Shown here one piece after another: positions 34,691-45,089 of a stretch of DNA of 64,000 nt. Source of the stretch: Hyphococcus sp. GTDB lineage: Bacteria > Pseudomonadota > Alphaproteobacteria > Caulobacterales > Parvularculaceae. The notes under the pieces are model-generated. The model saw only the letters and a list, made by a program, of their open reading frames with translations, ran no database searches and was not told where the DNA came from. The position numbers and the translations under genes were made by a program. Where the stretch lies: positions 868,001-932,000 of the forward strand of contig JAJFGB010000009.1 of NCBI GenBank assembly GCA_021776335.1, given 5' to 3'. Position 1 is the stretch's first letter. Each line of letters begins with the position of its first letter.

Positions 34691-35662
34691 CTACTCCCCC
34701 GCCCTTGTCTCTTCAAAATGCGCGCGCGCTGCGTCGAATGCATCTTCCGGCGCGCTTTCAATATCGGGCGCAATGCCGGTGGCTTCCCAACCCATGCCGC
34801 TGCGCGGATCAAAGGTGCGCCCCACCGGGACAAAGATTGTAAAATCGCTGCTGATACGCTGCGTACTGCCGAAATGGCCGCCGCCGCCTGTACCCTCACC
34901 AACAGTGAGCGCGCGTCCCGTTGCTTTCATCCCGAAGGTAAAGGACTCGGCCGCAGAAAATGTGTGCTTGTTGGTCAGGATATAGAGCGGCTTATCAATG
35001 TAGCGCGCGCCTGCAACATCATCCAGCGTCCACCGCTCACGCGTATCTTCGCCGCGCGCTTCCGTGCTGACGAGGTGGGTTTTTTCATCAAAGAAATATG
35101 TGGAGAGTTGTCTGACAATCATCGGCCCGCCGCCGCAATTGTCGCGCAGATCAAGCGCCATCGCGCTTGTATCCGCCACAGCTTTCATCGCCTCATCAAG
35201 TTTTGCGCCATAGGCCTCATCGCCGAAAAACCGGGGAACGACAACAAGCCCCACATCACCCGCGATTTCGTAAGTCAGCGCTGCTGTCTGGCAATGGGCG
35301 ATATTGGGACGTGGTGAGGCTTGACCTTCTGGCCCCGCCCCATCGCCCTCACCGTCTGTTTCCGGGGCATAAAAAACCCGCAAATGCTTGTCATTGGCTA
35401 ACTCATAAAGATCCGTGGTCAGCTCTTTTGCAAATGCGCTTTTTTCTTCAATACCGGTATATTTAGCGTGATTATCGCGAAGATAACTTGCCAGCACCGC
35501 GGCCTTGTCTTCGTAAATATATTCGTTCTCCAATATGTCTGCGGCATTATTAATGACGCCCGCGCGCCAGTCATCTGCTGCATCTGTTTTAGCGGCGCAA
35601 CCGGCAAGGCCAATCAGCGTGGCGGCAGCCATGGTTCCAATTTTTGCAAGGTTCAAATTCAT
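34691..35662 (-). CDS. S41 family peptidase lipoprotein
   Basis: 323 residues. Lipobox LIGLAGC (C22). S41 tail-protease/IRBP-like core: GDVGLVVVPRFFGDEAYGAKLDEAMKAVADTSAMALDLRDNCGGG, nucleophile serine in KHTFSAAESFTFGMKATG, VGEGTGGGGH, and GWEATGIAPDI. Shorter than the S41 gene at the window start, with no obvious PDZ domain. Predicted to be anchored in the envelope. Its start overlaps the stop of the MarR gene by four bases, so a MarR-type regulator controls an envelope protease in one transcript. Confidence 0.88.
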   Translation of the reverse strand: MNLNLAKIGTMAAATLIGLAGCAAKTDAADDWRAGVINNAADILENEYIYEDKAAVLASYLRDNHAKYTGIEEKSAFAKELTTDLYELANDKHLRVFYAPETDGEGDGAGPEGQASPRPNIAHCQTAALTYEIAGDVGLVVVPRFFGDEAYGAKLDEAMKAVADTSAMALDLRDNCGGGPMIVRQLSTYFFDEKTHLVSTEARGEDTRERWTLDDVAGARYIDKPLYILTNKHTFSAAESFTFGMKATGRALTVGEGTGGGGHFGSTQRISSDFTIFVPVGRTFDPRSGMGWEATGIAPDIESAPEDAFDAARAHFEETRAGE

Positions 35663-36159
35663 TTTTTTCGTTCCACTCCAGTGTTTTCTTTCAGGCGTTC
35701 GAAACAGGTTTTGGCCTCCAGCGCAGTCTTTGCGCGAATAGCCGCCTCAAAAAGGTCGATATCAATTTCAGTGATGAGCCCCTCAAAGGTCTTCTGATAG
35801 GCTTCATCCATGTCAGCTATTTGTTTCGCTTCTGTGCGACCGGCTTTGGTCAGCGCCAAAAGGCGCACGCGATTGTCGTCAGGATCTTTTTTCTCTGAGA
35901 CCAGCTTATAATCTATCAGCTTGCTGATGACACGGATGATATAGGGATGAGACAGGCCTAATCGACTGGCGAGTTCGGTTACCCCGAGCGGACCTGCAGC
36001 GGCCAGCAGCGCGATCGTCGAGGCTGCGCGCGGCGTCGTTTTTAGTGCGAGCATATCGAAATATTGGTCGCTGCCATCCATGAGGAGATCGACAACGCGG
36101 CGCAGATGATGCGGCAGCACAGTGATGCCCAGTTCGTGCACAAAATCCGGCTTACTCAT
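35659..36159 (-). CDS. MarR family transcriptional regulator
   Basis: 166 residues. Winged-helix core: RAASTIALLAAAGPLGVTELASRLGLSHPYIIRVISKLIDYKLVSEKKDPDDNRVRLLALTKAGR, with the DxDxR wing signature. Helical dimerisation ends are present. It is coupled to the S41 peptidase gene. A dyad just upstream of its start (36173-36192) is the probable autoregulatory site. Confidence 0.92.
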   Translation of the reverse strand: MSKPDFVHELGITVLPHHLRRVVDLLMDGSDQYFDMLALKTTPRAASTIALLAAAGPLGVTELASRLGLSHPYIIRVISKLIDYKLVSEKKDPDDNRVRLLALTKAGRTEAKQIADMDEAYQKTFEGLITEIDIDLFEAAIRAKTALEAKTCFERLKENTGVERKK

Positions 36160-36171
36160 AGAATGTACCTA

Positions 36172-36192
36172 GATACGTAGTAGGATACGTAT
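36172..36192. promoter_or_regulatory. probable MarR operator
   Basis: Inverted repeat ATACGTA (36173-36179), six-base spacer, TACGTAT (36186-36192), which also reads as two direct GATACGTA copies 12 bases apart. It lies 13 bases upstream of the marR-type start codon, where binding would block transcription or translation initiation. Confidence 0.6.
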
Positions 36193-36270
36193 TATGAATT
36201 ACCAAAGAAAGTCAAGATGGTAACGCTGATAGGCGGCATGGAGATAAAGGCAGCGCCCAACTGCACGCGT

Positions 36271-36369
36271 CATGCTCGGATTTATTCCGAGCATCTCCGG
36301 AAACCAGCGCGAACGTTCTGATGTTCACGCACATTTGCCTGAGATCGTCGGAACAAGCCCGACGATGAC
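36271..36369. repeat. REP-like element, copy 2
   Basis: Same two-hairpin arrangement as 34465-34571: ATGCTCGGA / TCCGAGCAT (36272-36280, 36286-36294) and ATCGTCGG / CCGACGAT (36344-36351, 36359-36366). The closing base pair of the first stem differs from copy 1 by a compensatory change (C-G to A-T). Lies between rpoD and marR; with copy 1 it brackets the MarR-S41 pair. Confidence 0.85.
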
Positions 36370-36411
36370 GTTTGAATGGATGGCGGCGCGGCGTTGGGTG
36401 AAACGTCGCGC

Positions 36412-38370
<1,959 letters not shown>

Positions 38371-38384
38371 CTCGTAAAAAACCC

Positions 38385-40331
38385 TTACCGGTTAAATTTT
38401 GTATCAACGCTCTTTTTCATTCGATCCAGAGCGTCTTCAAACCGCTTTGGCGAGTCGCTTTCATCGCGCGCCTCGGCCTCACCTAGTTTGCTCGAATTGA
38501 TCAGTTCCTCTCGGGCCGCCGTCGCCGCTATCCAGCCCTCATCGCCGTCGGTGAATATCTGGGACGCCGAACGAGCGATCTCCTGTTTTAGTGTTGATTC
38601 AGATAGATGATGCGCCAGCGAGTTGCGAAACCCCTGGTCAACTTCGTCTAGCTCAGCTTCCGGGCGGAGGAATCGCTGTTTCGAGAGCTCTGGATCATTC
38701 AAGACCCGCTCCAATGGACCTGCCGCGCCTGTTTGGGTGAGATGGCTTTTCAATGCCGTGCTGTCAAGGCCGGGATTGGCTGAAATCGCTGACAAAATCT
38801 CACTAAGGAGCGATTTGAGGCCTGGATCGACAATATCGAGCTGAAAAAATGCCGATTCCTGGCGTTCAATCAGCGCCGGATGGTTGACTGCCGCGAGCAG
38901 GAATACTGCCTCGCGGCTCCATTGTGAGGGCCCGCCGCGCCGTTTGAGGTCATCTGTTGGCCGCGCGGGCGGCGCGTAGCGACCACGCTGATCGCCCGGT
39001 TTGCCCTGCCAGCCGCCGCCTTGGCGGGGCTTTCGCTCTTCCCATTTTCTTTTCGGCGGCGCGAATCGCTCATCGAGGCGTTTTGCCAGCTCAGCGCCAT
39101 AGGCGTTGCGTACGTCTTTATCGGCAATGGCTTTGACAAGGTCGCGCAGATGCATGCGCAGGGCGGCGCGCCGCTCAGGCGTATCGAGCGCATGGTTCTG
39201 GATCTCACGGTCCCAAAGCACATCAACGAGCGGCTGTTCATCGGCGAGGACCTGATTAACGGCGCTGACGCCCTCGGCCCGCAACAAATCATCGGGATCC
39301 TGTCCTTCCGGCATAAATGCAAAGCTGAGCGACTTTCCAGGCTTCAGCAAAGGCAGCGCCCGATCAACGGACCGGAATGCAGCGCCCCGCCCGGCCTTGT
39401 CGCCGTCAAAACACAAAACCGGTTCATCGGAAGCGCGCCACAGCAGCGCAAGCTGGTCTTCGGTCAGCGCTGTTCCCAGCGGCGCAACGGCGCGCTTGAT
39501 CCCCGCGCCCCACAACGCGATGACATCCATATAGCCTTCGCAGACAATCAGCGGCGCTTTTTCGTCCGCCGACGCTATCCGCGCCGGGGCGTAATTATAA
39601 AGAACAGAGCCTTTGTGAAAGAGCGGCGTTTCCGGTGAGTTTAGATATTTTGCGCGTGCATCCGGATCCAGCGCCCGCCCGCCAAAAGCAATGACGCGCT
39701 CACGGGACCCGCGTATTGGAAACATCACCCGGTTGCGAAACCGGTCGTAACTTGCCGAGCCGTCATCGGGTTTGATCAACAGTCCGGCTTCAATCAGCGT
39801 ATCTTCCGTGAACCCCTTATTGAGCAAAAAATCCTTTAAGGCTGATCGCGACGATGGCGCGAATCCGATGGCGAACGCCTCGATCTGTTCCTTGGTCACC
39901 TCACGGCCGGTCAAATAATTCATGGCGACGCGCCCATCGGCGCGATGCAACATGGCTGCAAAAAATTTTGCGGCCGCGGCCGACGCTTCGGCAAGACCTT
40001 GCGCTTTTTCAGCCCGCTCCGCCTCGCCGGGCGTTTCCACCGGCAAAGGCAGACCCGCCTCCTCCGCCAGTTGCTCTATCGCTTCAACAAATGTCAGTCG
40101 CTGCGTTTCCTGCAGGAACGAAATGATGTCGCCATGTTTGCTGGAAGAAAAGCAGTGGTAAAAACCCTTTTGGTCGTTGACGAAAAAGCTTGGCGTCTTT
40201 TCCTTGGTAAAGGGAGAAAGCCCCGCCCATTCATTGCCTTGCTTCTTTAACTTCACATAACGACCGATGACGTCGGAGGGCCTGAGACGGGCCTTCAATT
40301 CATCAAGAAAGTCGGGCGTGAAACGGGGCAT
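38385..40331 (-). CDS. dnaG: DNA primase DnaG
   Basis: 648 residues. The N-terminal domain aligns with the zinc-binding domain, but the ligands are degenerate: the usual CPFH is SPFT, and YHCFGCG is YHCFSSS, leaving one cysteine. This is a trait I associate with alphaproteobacterial primases. The TOPRIM catalytic core follows ([16 protein letters not shown], then [14 protein letters not shown]), then a proline/glycine linker and a helical DnaB-interaction domain. It primes lagging-strand synthesis. It ends 14 bases before rpoD; yqeY, its usual upstream neighbour, is 10 kb away. Confidence 0.97.
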   Translation of the reverse strand: MPRFTPDFLDELKARLRPSDVIGRYVKLKKQGNEWAGLSPFTKEKTPSFFVNDQKGFYHCFSSSKHGDIISFLQETQRLTFVEAIEQLAEEAGLPLPVETPGEAERAEKAQGLAEASAAAAKFFAAMLHRADGRVAMNYLTGREVTKEQIEAFAIGFAPSSRSALKDFLLNKGFTEDTLIEAGLLIKPDDGSASYDRFRNRVMFPIRGSRERVIAFGGRALDPDARAKYLNSPETPLFHKGSVLYNYAPARIASADEKAPLIVCEGYMDVIALWGAGIKRAVAPLGTALTEDQLALLWRASDEPVLCFDGDKAGRGAAFRSVDRALPLLKPGKSLSFAFMPEGQDPDDLLRAEGVSAVNQVLADEQPLVDVLWDREIQNHALDTPERRAALRMHLRDLVKAIADKDVRNAYGAELAKRLDERFAPPKRKWEERKPRQGGGWQGKPGDQRGRYAPPARPTDDLKRRGGPSQWSREAVFLLAAVNHPALIERQESAFFQLDIVDPGLKSLLSEILSAISANPGLDSTALKSHLTQTGAAGPLERVLNDPELSKQRFLRPEAELDEVDQGFRNSLAHHLSESTLKQEIARSASQIFTDGDEGWIAATAAREELINSSKLGEAEARDESDSPKRFEDALDRMKKSVDTKFNR

Positions 40332-40644
40332 GGTCGATAAACAGGTTCCGGCGGACGTCCAGGCAAGGTTCCGCGTGGGCTTCGGGCCGCCATCCTTATT
40401 TGGCTGGATCGGCGGGAGAAAGCCCTTTTACGGTAGAATTGGCTGATATTGGCTGGATTCAGCGGCTGGCGCCTGCCTATTTCTCCACAGGGCTGCTTGC
40501 GCGAGGGGTTAGCTGATTGTTTCACGGCAGCGCTTTTGATAGTTTGTCCACACAGGGTATGCGGGGGCACGCCTAAATCGGGGCGCTCGCCGCAGCATTT
40601 GTGGGGAATGGGCAGCCACGGGGGATCCCCCAGGGGAGTTGGTT
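40332..40644. other. intergenic region between divergent dnaG and TIR-WD40 genes
   Basis: 313 bases. Contains TTCTCCACA (40481-40489) and TTGTCCACA (40544-40552), each one mismatch from a DnaA box, and the palindrome listed at 40620. No small gene or RNA recognised. Confidence 0.4.
40620..40631. promoter_or_regulatory. GGGGGATCCCCC palindrome before the TIR-WD40 ribosome site
   Basis: Perfect 12-bp palindrome immediately followed by the Shine-Dalgarno AGGGGAG (40632-40638). The C-run could pair with the G-run of the ribosome site, so it may lower translation of the TTG-initiated gene, or bind a regulator as DNA. Confidence 0.4.
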
Positions 40645-42804
40645 TTGGCGAATCACGACGTTTTTATTTCATATTCGCGCGAAGATCGCCCGAAGATCGA
40701 AAAGCTTGCTCATGCGCTGACGCAAAAGGGCTTACGGGTCTGGTGGGACCCAGATATCAAAACCGGCGCCGGTTTCCGTCAGGAGATTGCTGACGCCCTG
40801 GACAGCACGCGATCGGTGCTGGTTGTCTGGTCACGCAATTCTGTCGGGTCGCGCTTTGTCTGCGACGAGGCCGATGAAGGCGCGGCGCGCGATGTTTTGT
40901 TTCCAGCGCTGATCGACAATGTCGATATCCCGCTCGGCTTCCGGCAAATTCAAACAGCAGATTTAACCCATTGGCGCGGCAATCTGAATGACCCTGCGCT
41001 GAAGGCTTTCGTTGACGCCATCCAAAATGGCGCGCGCAGCGGCGGCGGCGCCCCTGCCCGCCGACGTGCGCCTGAGCCGGCAGCGGAACCTGCTGCCGAA
41101 CCTGTTCGAGAGACGGCGAAGCCGGCAAAAAAAGTAAAGCCACCCAAGCAAAAGAAAATGCCAAAACAACGAAGCGCTTCAAGCAAATACACGACCACCG
41201 GTTCGCAAAAGCGTCTGGCTCTTTATGGCCAGGCGGTGTTCATGGCGGGGTTGATCGCCGCCGCGTTTGCGGCGCTGGCCTATACGTCAGATTTTGTATT
41301 TCCAACCTATCGGCCGTTCTTTGTCGGCGGCATGGGGTTACTCGCCTTTCTGTCACGCATCGGCACGCTCGAAGCCGACCGCGCCGCCGGCGCAGCATCG
41401 CTTGCGTTGCTGCCGCGTTCCTTCATTGCGCTGATTTTGTTTTCGCTGATCGCAACGGCGCCGCTTCTTCTGGAGGGGCGGATTTATGCGGCCGCTCTTG
41501 AAGGCGTTCAGGTCAAAGGGATTGACGGCGCTGACATTAATAATGTCACGCTTGATCAGGCCGGCGACCGGCTCTTAACGTCGTCAGACGATTCAACCGT
41601 AAAGCTGTGGGATGCACGCACCGGTGTCGAGCTGGGCGCCTTTACCGACCACGAAGAGTGGGTTTGGGGCGCCGATTTTTCACCTGAAGGAGACTTTGCC
41701 GTTTCCGCTTCGCGCGATCTGTCGGCCAATATCTGGAAAACATCAAACGCCAAACTGGTGCGCAAGTTAACCGGCCATGCAAATTCGGTCGTTGACGCCG
41801 CCTGGTCGCCGGATGGATCAGCGATTGCCACAGCCAGCAATGATGACACAATTATTATTTGGGACCCTGAGACCGGCGACATCCTCCGCACGCTGACAGG
41901 CCATAGCGACAACGTGAATGCGGTTGATTTTGATCCCGCTGGAAATATTCTCGCTTCGGCGTCTGCGGACGGCAATGTTCGTTTGTGGAACTGGCGCAAT
42001 GGCGCCCGCATCGGCGCCGTTTCAATTGGCGGTCCCGGCAATGATGTGAAATTCTCCAATGACGGGTCGATGTTTGCCGCGGCCGCGGATAATGGCCGCA
42101 TTCGACTGTGGCGCACACAGTCGCGCGACCGCATCGCCAGTTTCAACCATGGCGCTGACAAAGCCTTTGCTGTCGCCTTTGTTGACGGCGACAATAAACT
42201 TGCCACCAGCGGCATTGATCCGGTGATCCGCCTTTGGAATGTCGCCGATCAGACTGTCGCTGCGGAGCTCGAAGGCCACCAGCGCGGCGTGCGCGGCCTG
42301 GACTCTTCGTCTGACGGGACGAGGTTGGTCAGCGGTTCCCGCGATAACACGGCGCGTGTCTGGGATGTGACAAGCGGCAAGGAGATCATCACGATGGGCC
42401 ATATCACCTCGGCGATTGACCTGCCCATGGCGATTGATACGCCGCCGCTTTTTGTATCTTCGCAAGCGCCAGTGCCGGTGGATTTCACTAAAGACCCCGC
42501 TGCTGCGGGTTACCTTCTTGGCAAAGGCGTCGCCATTGCTTTTGCGATTCTGTTCGCTGCACTGATTGTCAAAGGGATTTTGTGGGTCTTGCGCGCGCGC
42601 GCAATCGCCCGGCCGACAGTTGTGGCGGCGCTGTTTGCGGTCGCCGCCTATGTCGGTCTCTTGATTGCGTCCGCCCTGCCCGTCGAAGCGCTCAGCCTCT
42701 GGGCGACACTCGCCTTTATCCCGGCGACAGTCTTTGCGCTGTTACGCTGGATGTGGCGCTCCGCCATTTTGAGCAACATCAACAAGCGTGGGCGTAAGGG
42801 CTAG
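40645..42804 (+). CDS. membrane TIR domain - WD40 repeat protein
   Basis: 719 residues from TTG 40645 (AGGGGAG six bases upstream); another TTG two codons earlier is possible. TIR domain at 1-135: NHDVFISYSREDRPKIEKL, LRVWWDPDI, and VWSRNSV with the candidate NADase glutamate E75 in FVCDEAD. A Pro/Lys/Ala linker (about 135-185) and three hydrophobic spans (about 190-285) follow. Then about seven WD40 repeats (285-585, e.g. DDSTVKLWDARTG, DDTIIIWDPETG, DNTARVWDVTSG) and three C-terminal spans ending ALLRWMWRSAILSN. The domain order suggests an NAD-cleaving or scaffolding TIR output governed by a beta-propeller sensor. Its last 54 coding bases but 16 are duplicated at 44883. Confidence 0.9.
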   Translation: MANHDVFISYSREDRPKIEKLAHALTQKGLRVWWDPDIKTGAGFRQEIADALDSTRSVLVVWSRNSVGSRFVCDEADEGAARDVLFPALIDNVDIPLGFRQIQTADLTHWRGNLNDPALKAFVDAIQNGARSGGGAPARRRAPEPAAEPAAEPVRETAKPAKKVKPPKQKKMPKQRSASSKYTTTGSQKRLALYGQAVFMAGLIAAAFAALAYTSDFVFPTYRPFFVGGMGLLAFLSRIGTLEADRAAGAASLALLPRSFIALILFSLIATAPLLLEGRIYAAALEGVQVKGIDGADINNVTLDQAGDRLLTSSDDSTVKLWDARTGVELGAFTDHEEWVWGADFSPEGDFAVSASRDLSANIWKTSNAKLVRKLTGHANSVVDAAWSPDGSAIATASNDDTIIIWDPETGDILRTLTGHSDNVNAVDFDPAGNILASASADGNVRLWNWRNGARIGAVSIGGPGNDVKFSNDGSMFAAAADNGRIRLWRTQSRDRIASFNHGADKAFAVAFVDGDNKLATSGIDPVIRLWNVADQTVAAELEGHQRGVRGLDSSSDGTRLVSGSRDNTARVWDVTSGKEIITMGHITSAIDLPMAIDTPPLFVSSQAPVPVDFTKDPAAAGYLLGKGVAIAFAILFAALIVKGILWVLRARAIARPTVVAALFAVAAYVGLLIASALPVEALSLWATLAFIPATVFALLRWMWRSAILSNINKRGRKG
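42735..42788. repeat. 54-bp direct repeat, left copy (3' end of TIR-WD40 gene)
   Basis: Identical over 54 bases to 44883-44936. This copy encodes the penultimate residues of the TIR-WD40 protein (ALLRWMWRSAILSNINKR), after which that protein ends GRKG-stop. Confidence 0.97.
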
Positions 42805-42853
42805 TCTGCGCTAGAGCGGTTGGGGAATCGCAAATTGCTGTCGGTGAAACTCC

Positions 42854-44746
42854 CTATTGAGTCAGCCCCGATACGCCTGCGAGGATGAACGAAACAAGGA
42901 TGAATCCCGTTAAAATATGCGCCGCAAAATAATATCGGCGCCAGCTATCGAATTCGATCTTGTAGTGTGGTTCGTGTAATTTGACGACTGGTATGAGTAG
43001 ATCAAGACTAAAAAAAATGCTCTCGGCAGGTCTTGTGGTTTCTGCCACCGATGACGTCTTGTGGACAACCGCACCAATAGCAACGAAACCGGCTATCCAG
43101 ATCAACGCCAAGTAAATGCGGTAGCCATAGCCGATCAAAAACTTGTGAAGCGTCAGATTGATCCAACTCAATCCTTCTGCCCGCTGCCGTTGTTTTTCCT
43201 TGCTGGCATAGAGTATTTCTGCTGCAACATTAGGTCTGTCTTCGCGTTCCAGCGCACTTGCCAATTGATTGTAGGGTTGAGACGAAAACCTGCTCTTCTC
43301 GAGCCAGTGTTGCTTGTACCAGTCTGCGTCCAACGTGTTGTTCACGTCCTCGCCGACGATTGTTGTTAAGCGTTGATATTGAAGCCCTTCCAGTGAGAGC
43401 GGCCATGGATTTTCGCTCGTTTTGTTCGGTAGTGCGTGCTCAGATATCGCAATCCGTTGAACCAGCGCTTCTCCCAAATAGATTGAAGCGCCTTCTCCCC
43501 AGGTGGCTGTTTCCGTGCCGTTGGAAAACTGTAAGACACCGGTGATTTTAGCGCTGGATAGATAAATAGCCTGCTCAAAATGTGCTCCGCGCATTAGTAA
43601 ATGCGTGCCAACCTGAACGCTATCCATCTCCAAATCGCCTGCGAATTTTGCTCCGCCCACCCCAATTTGGCCTTTTATAGTAGCGCTGATCATATTGATT
43701 ACGAGGTTGGCCTCAGGATTTTCTGGGTTGGCGAGCGCAAACTCGGCGTCATGCATCAACAAATGCCCATCTATCTGGATACTGCTCATTTCCAAAAGGC
43801 CTTTGAATTTGGCTCCCAACATGGAAACCTGACCGCCAACATTGGCACTGCTTAGATTGACAACGCGTGGGGAGTGAGCGTTTTTGGGATTGGCGAGTGT
43901 GAACTCGGCATTATCCATCAACAAAAGTTCGCCGATCTGAATACCATTCATGTCCAACTGGCCTGTGAATTTGGCCCCGCTCATCGAAACTTCCCCGTCA
44001 ACTCTGGCGCCGATCAGATCGACGACAGGAAGGGCATTTAGGTTCTCGGGGTTGGCAGGTCCGATCTCGGCGCTGCGCATAAACAAACTCCTGCCGACCC
44101 GAATACTGTTCATATTCAATTCGCCTGTAAATTTGGCTTCATCAAAATTTGCGTAGCTGTCGATACTGGCGCCGCTAAGATTCACAGTGACGAAATGTGC
44201 GCCGGCGCCCATAAATAGAGATTTACCGATGTGCGCGTCATACAACTCCAACTCTTGTTCAAATTGGGAATTATCAAAGCTCAACGATCTGTTGAATTCG
44301 GCGCCAGGAAAAAAAACGGGCCCTTTGAACAGTGAGCCGGTGAGTTCCAATTGAGCATCGATCCTGGCGTTGGAAAAATTCAAGCTTTCCAGAAACAATG
44401 CGCCGTCAATCCCAACGCCTTTTTCCGGAATAGCATCGCGAAAGGGCGCACGAAGCAGAATGGTTTTCAAAAACCGTTCACTCAGAACTCGATCCGCGGG
44501 AAAATCCATTTTATTACTCGACGACAATGGTACGCCGCCGTCCCGCATGTTGAGGTCGGCTGTTCTTCCCTCACATATCTGAGTCCAGACCCATTTTTCC
44601 TGGGCGCTCCAGCCCAGTTCAAGACCGGGGGTTACGCGGCACGGTGCTCCTGGGTGGGCGCGTTGGTCTTGGCCCCAGGCGGACATTGCTCCGACCATAA
44701 GAGAGATAGCGACGACAAGCCCCAAGCTTTTGCTGTGGTTGGACAT
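42854..44746 (-). CDS. pentapeptide-like beta-solenoid membrane protein
   Basis: 630 residues. Signal peptide (about 1-25), then a repeat region rich in LxF/AxF steps. Four tandem units of exactly 54 residues begin at 193, 247, 301 and 355, each with an AKF (at 204, 258, 312, 366), a block like GQLDMNSIQIGxxLLMxxAEF and a linker ANPEN. Then come a helical part and two membrane spans (about 528-550, 605-626), with SIFFSLDLLIPVVKLHEP between, a sequence seen at the end of large pentapeptide membrane proteins. Function unknown; possibly an envelope scaffold. It lies between the two 54-bp direct repeats and is AT-richer than the flanking housekeeping genes. Confidence 0.75.
   Translation of the reverse strand: MSNHSKSLGLVVAISLMVGAMSAWGQDQRAHPGAPCRVTPGLELGWSAQEKWVWTQICEGRTADLNMRDGGVPLSSSNKMDFPADRVLSERFLKTILLRAPFRDAIPEKGVGIDGALFLESLNFSNARIDAQLELTGSLFKGPVFFPGAEFNRSLSFDNSQFEQELELYDAHIGKSLFMGAGAHFVTVNLSGASIDSYANFDEAKFTGELNMNSIRVGRSLFMRSAEIGPANPENLNALPVVDLIGARVDGEVSMSGAKFTGQLDMNGIQIGELLLMDNAEFTLANPKNAHSPRVVNLSSANVGGQVSMLGAKFKGLLEMSSIQIDGHLLMHDAEFALANPENPEANLVINMISATIKGQIGVGGAKFAGDLEMDSVQVGTHLLMRGAHFEQAIYLSSAKITGVLQFSNGTETATWGEGASIYLGEALVQRIAISEHALPNKTSENPWPLSLEGLQYQRLTTIVGEDVNNTLDADWYKQHWLEKSRFSSQPYNQLASALEREDRPNVAAEILYASKEKQRQRAEGLSWINLTLHKFLIGYGYRIYLALIWIAGFVAIGAVVHKTSSVAETTRPAESIFFSLDLLIPVVKLHEPHYKIEFDSWRRYYFAAHILTGFILVSFILAGVSGLTQ
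43530..44170. repeat. 162-bp tandem coding repeats in the pentapeptide-like gene
   Basis: Four tandem units with a protein period of exactly 54 residues. The units are diverged at DNA level, so the duplication is not recent. The fourth unit is incomplete at its end. Confidence 0.8.
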
Positions 44747-44882
44747 GAACCCTCATGAGTTGATTACATGCGTCGTCTACTGTTTATTATAGAAGTCCAT
44801 GAGAAAAAACAATATAGATGCAACCCGCTTCGAGTGTGAGAGATCGCTCCCGCAGCGATCTTCGCAATGCAGCGCATTTCTA

Positions 44883-44936
44883 TGCGCTGTTACGCTGGAT
44901 GTGGCGCTCCGCCATTTTGAGCAACATCAACAAGCG
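44883..44936. repeat. 54-bp direct repeat, right copy (orphan TIR-WD40 gene end)
   Basis: Identical to 42735-42788. Read in the same frame it encodes the same residues and then continues SPKKI-stop (TAG at 44952-44954), a complete alternative C-terminus with no gene body in front of it. Confidence 0.95.
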
Positions 44937-45010
44937 CAGCCCAAAAAAAATCTAGGATATTGACCGCATCTCTGACTAGCCGTTTGCGGAATGCGGCGTG
45001 GCGCATGAGG

Positions 45011-45044
45011 CTCGGCTTCGTGACAACAAGGCGCCGAAGCCGAG
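45011..45044. repeat. 10-bp perfect stem-loop
   Basis: CTCGGCTTCG (45011-45020), 14-base loop, CGAAGCCGAG (45035-45044). It lies downstream of the minus-strand secreted-protein gene, whose transcript it could end or protect, but no T-run follows on either strand, so a simple rho-independent terminator is unlikely. Confidence 0.55.
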
Positions 45045-45089
45045 GTGTTCTTAATCTGCCTGAATTACGGGGTTGGGCAGCCGGTCCAA

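Larger units (their letters stand above)
44747..45089. other. structured intergenic region
   Basis: 343 bases upstream of the pentapeptide-like gene. Holds hairpin AGATCGCT (44841-44848) / AGCGATCT (44854-44861), hairpin AGCGCAT (44871-44877) / ATGCGCT (44882-44888) that straddles the edge of the right 54-bp repeat, the repeat itself, and a further long hairpin at 45011-45044. Confidence 0.6.

Noticed and set aside
44841-44954. Integron attC site
   Set aside because: There are hairpins, but no GTTRRRY core sites or L-box/R-box spacing, and no integron integrase.
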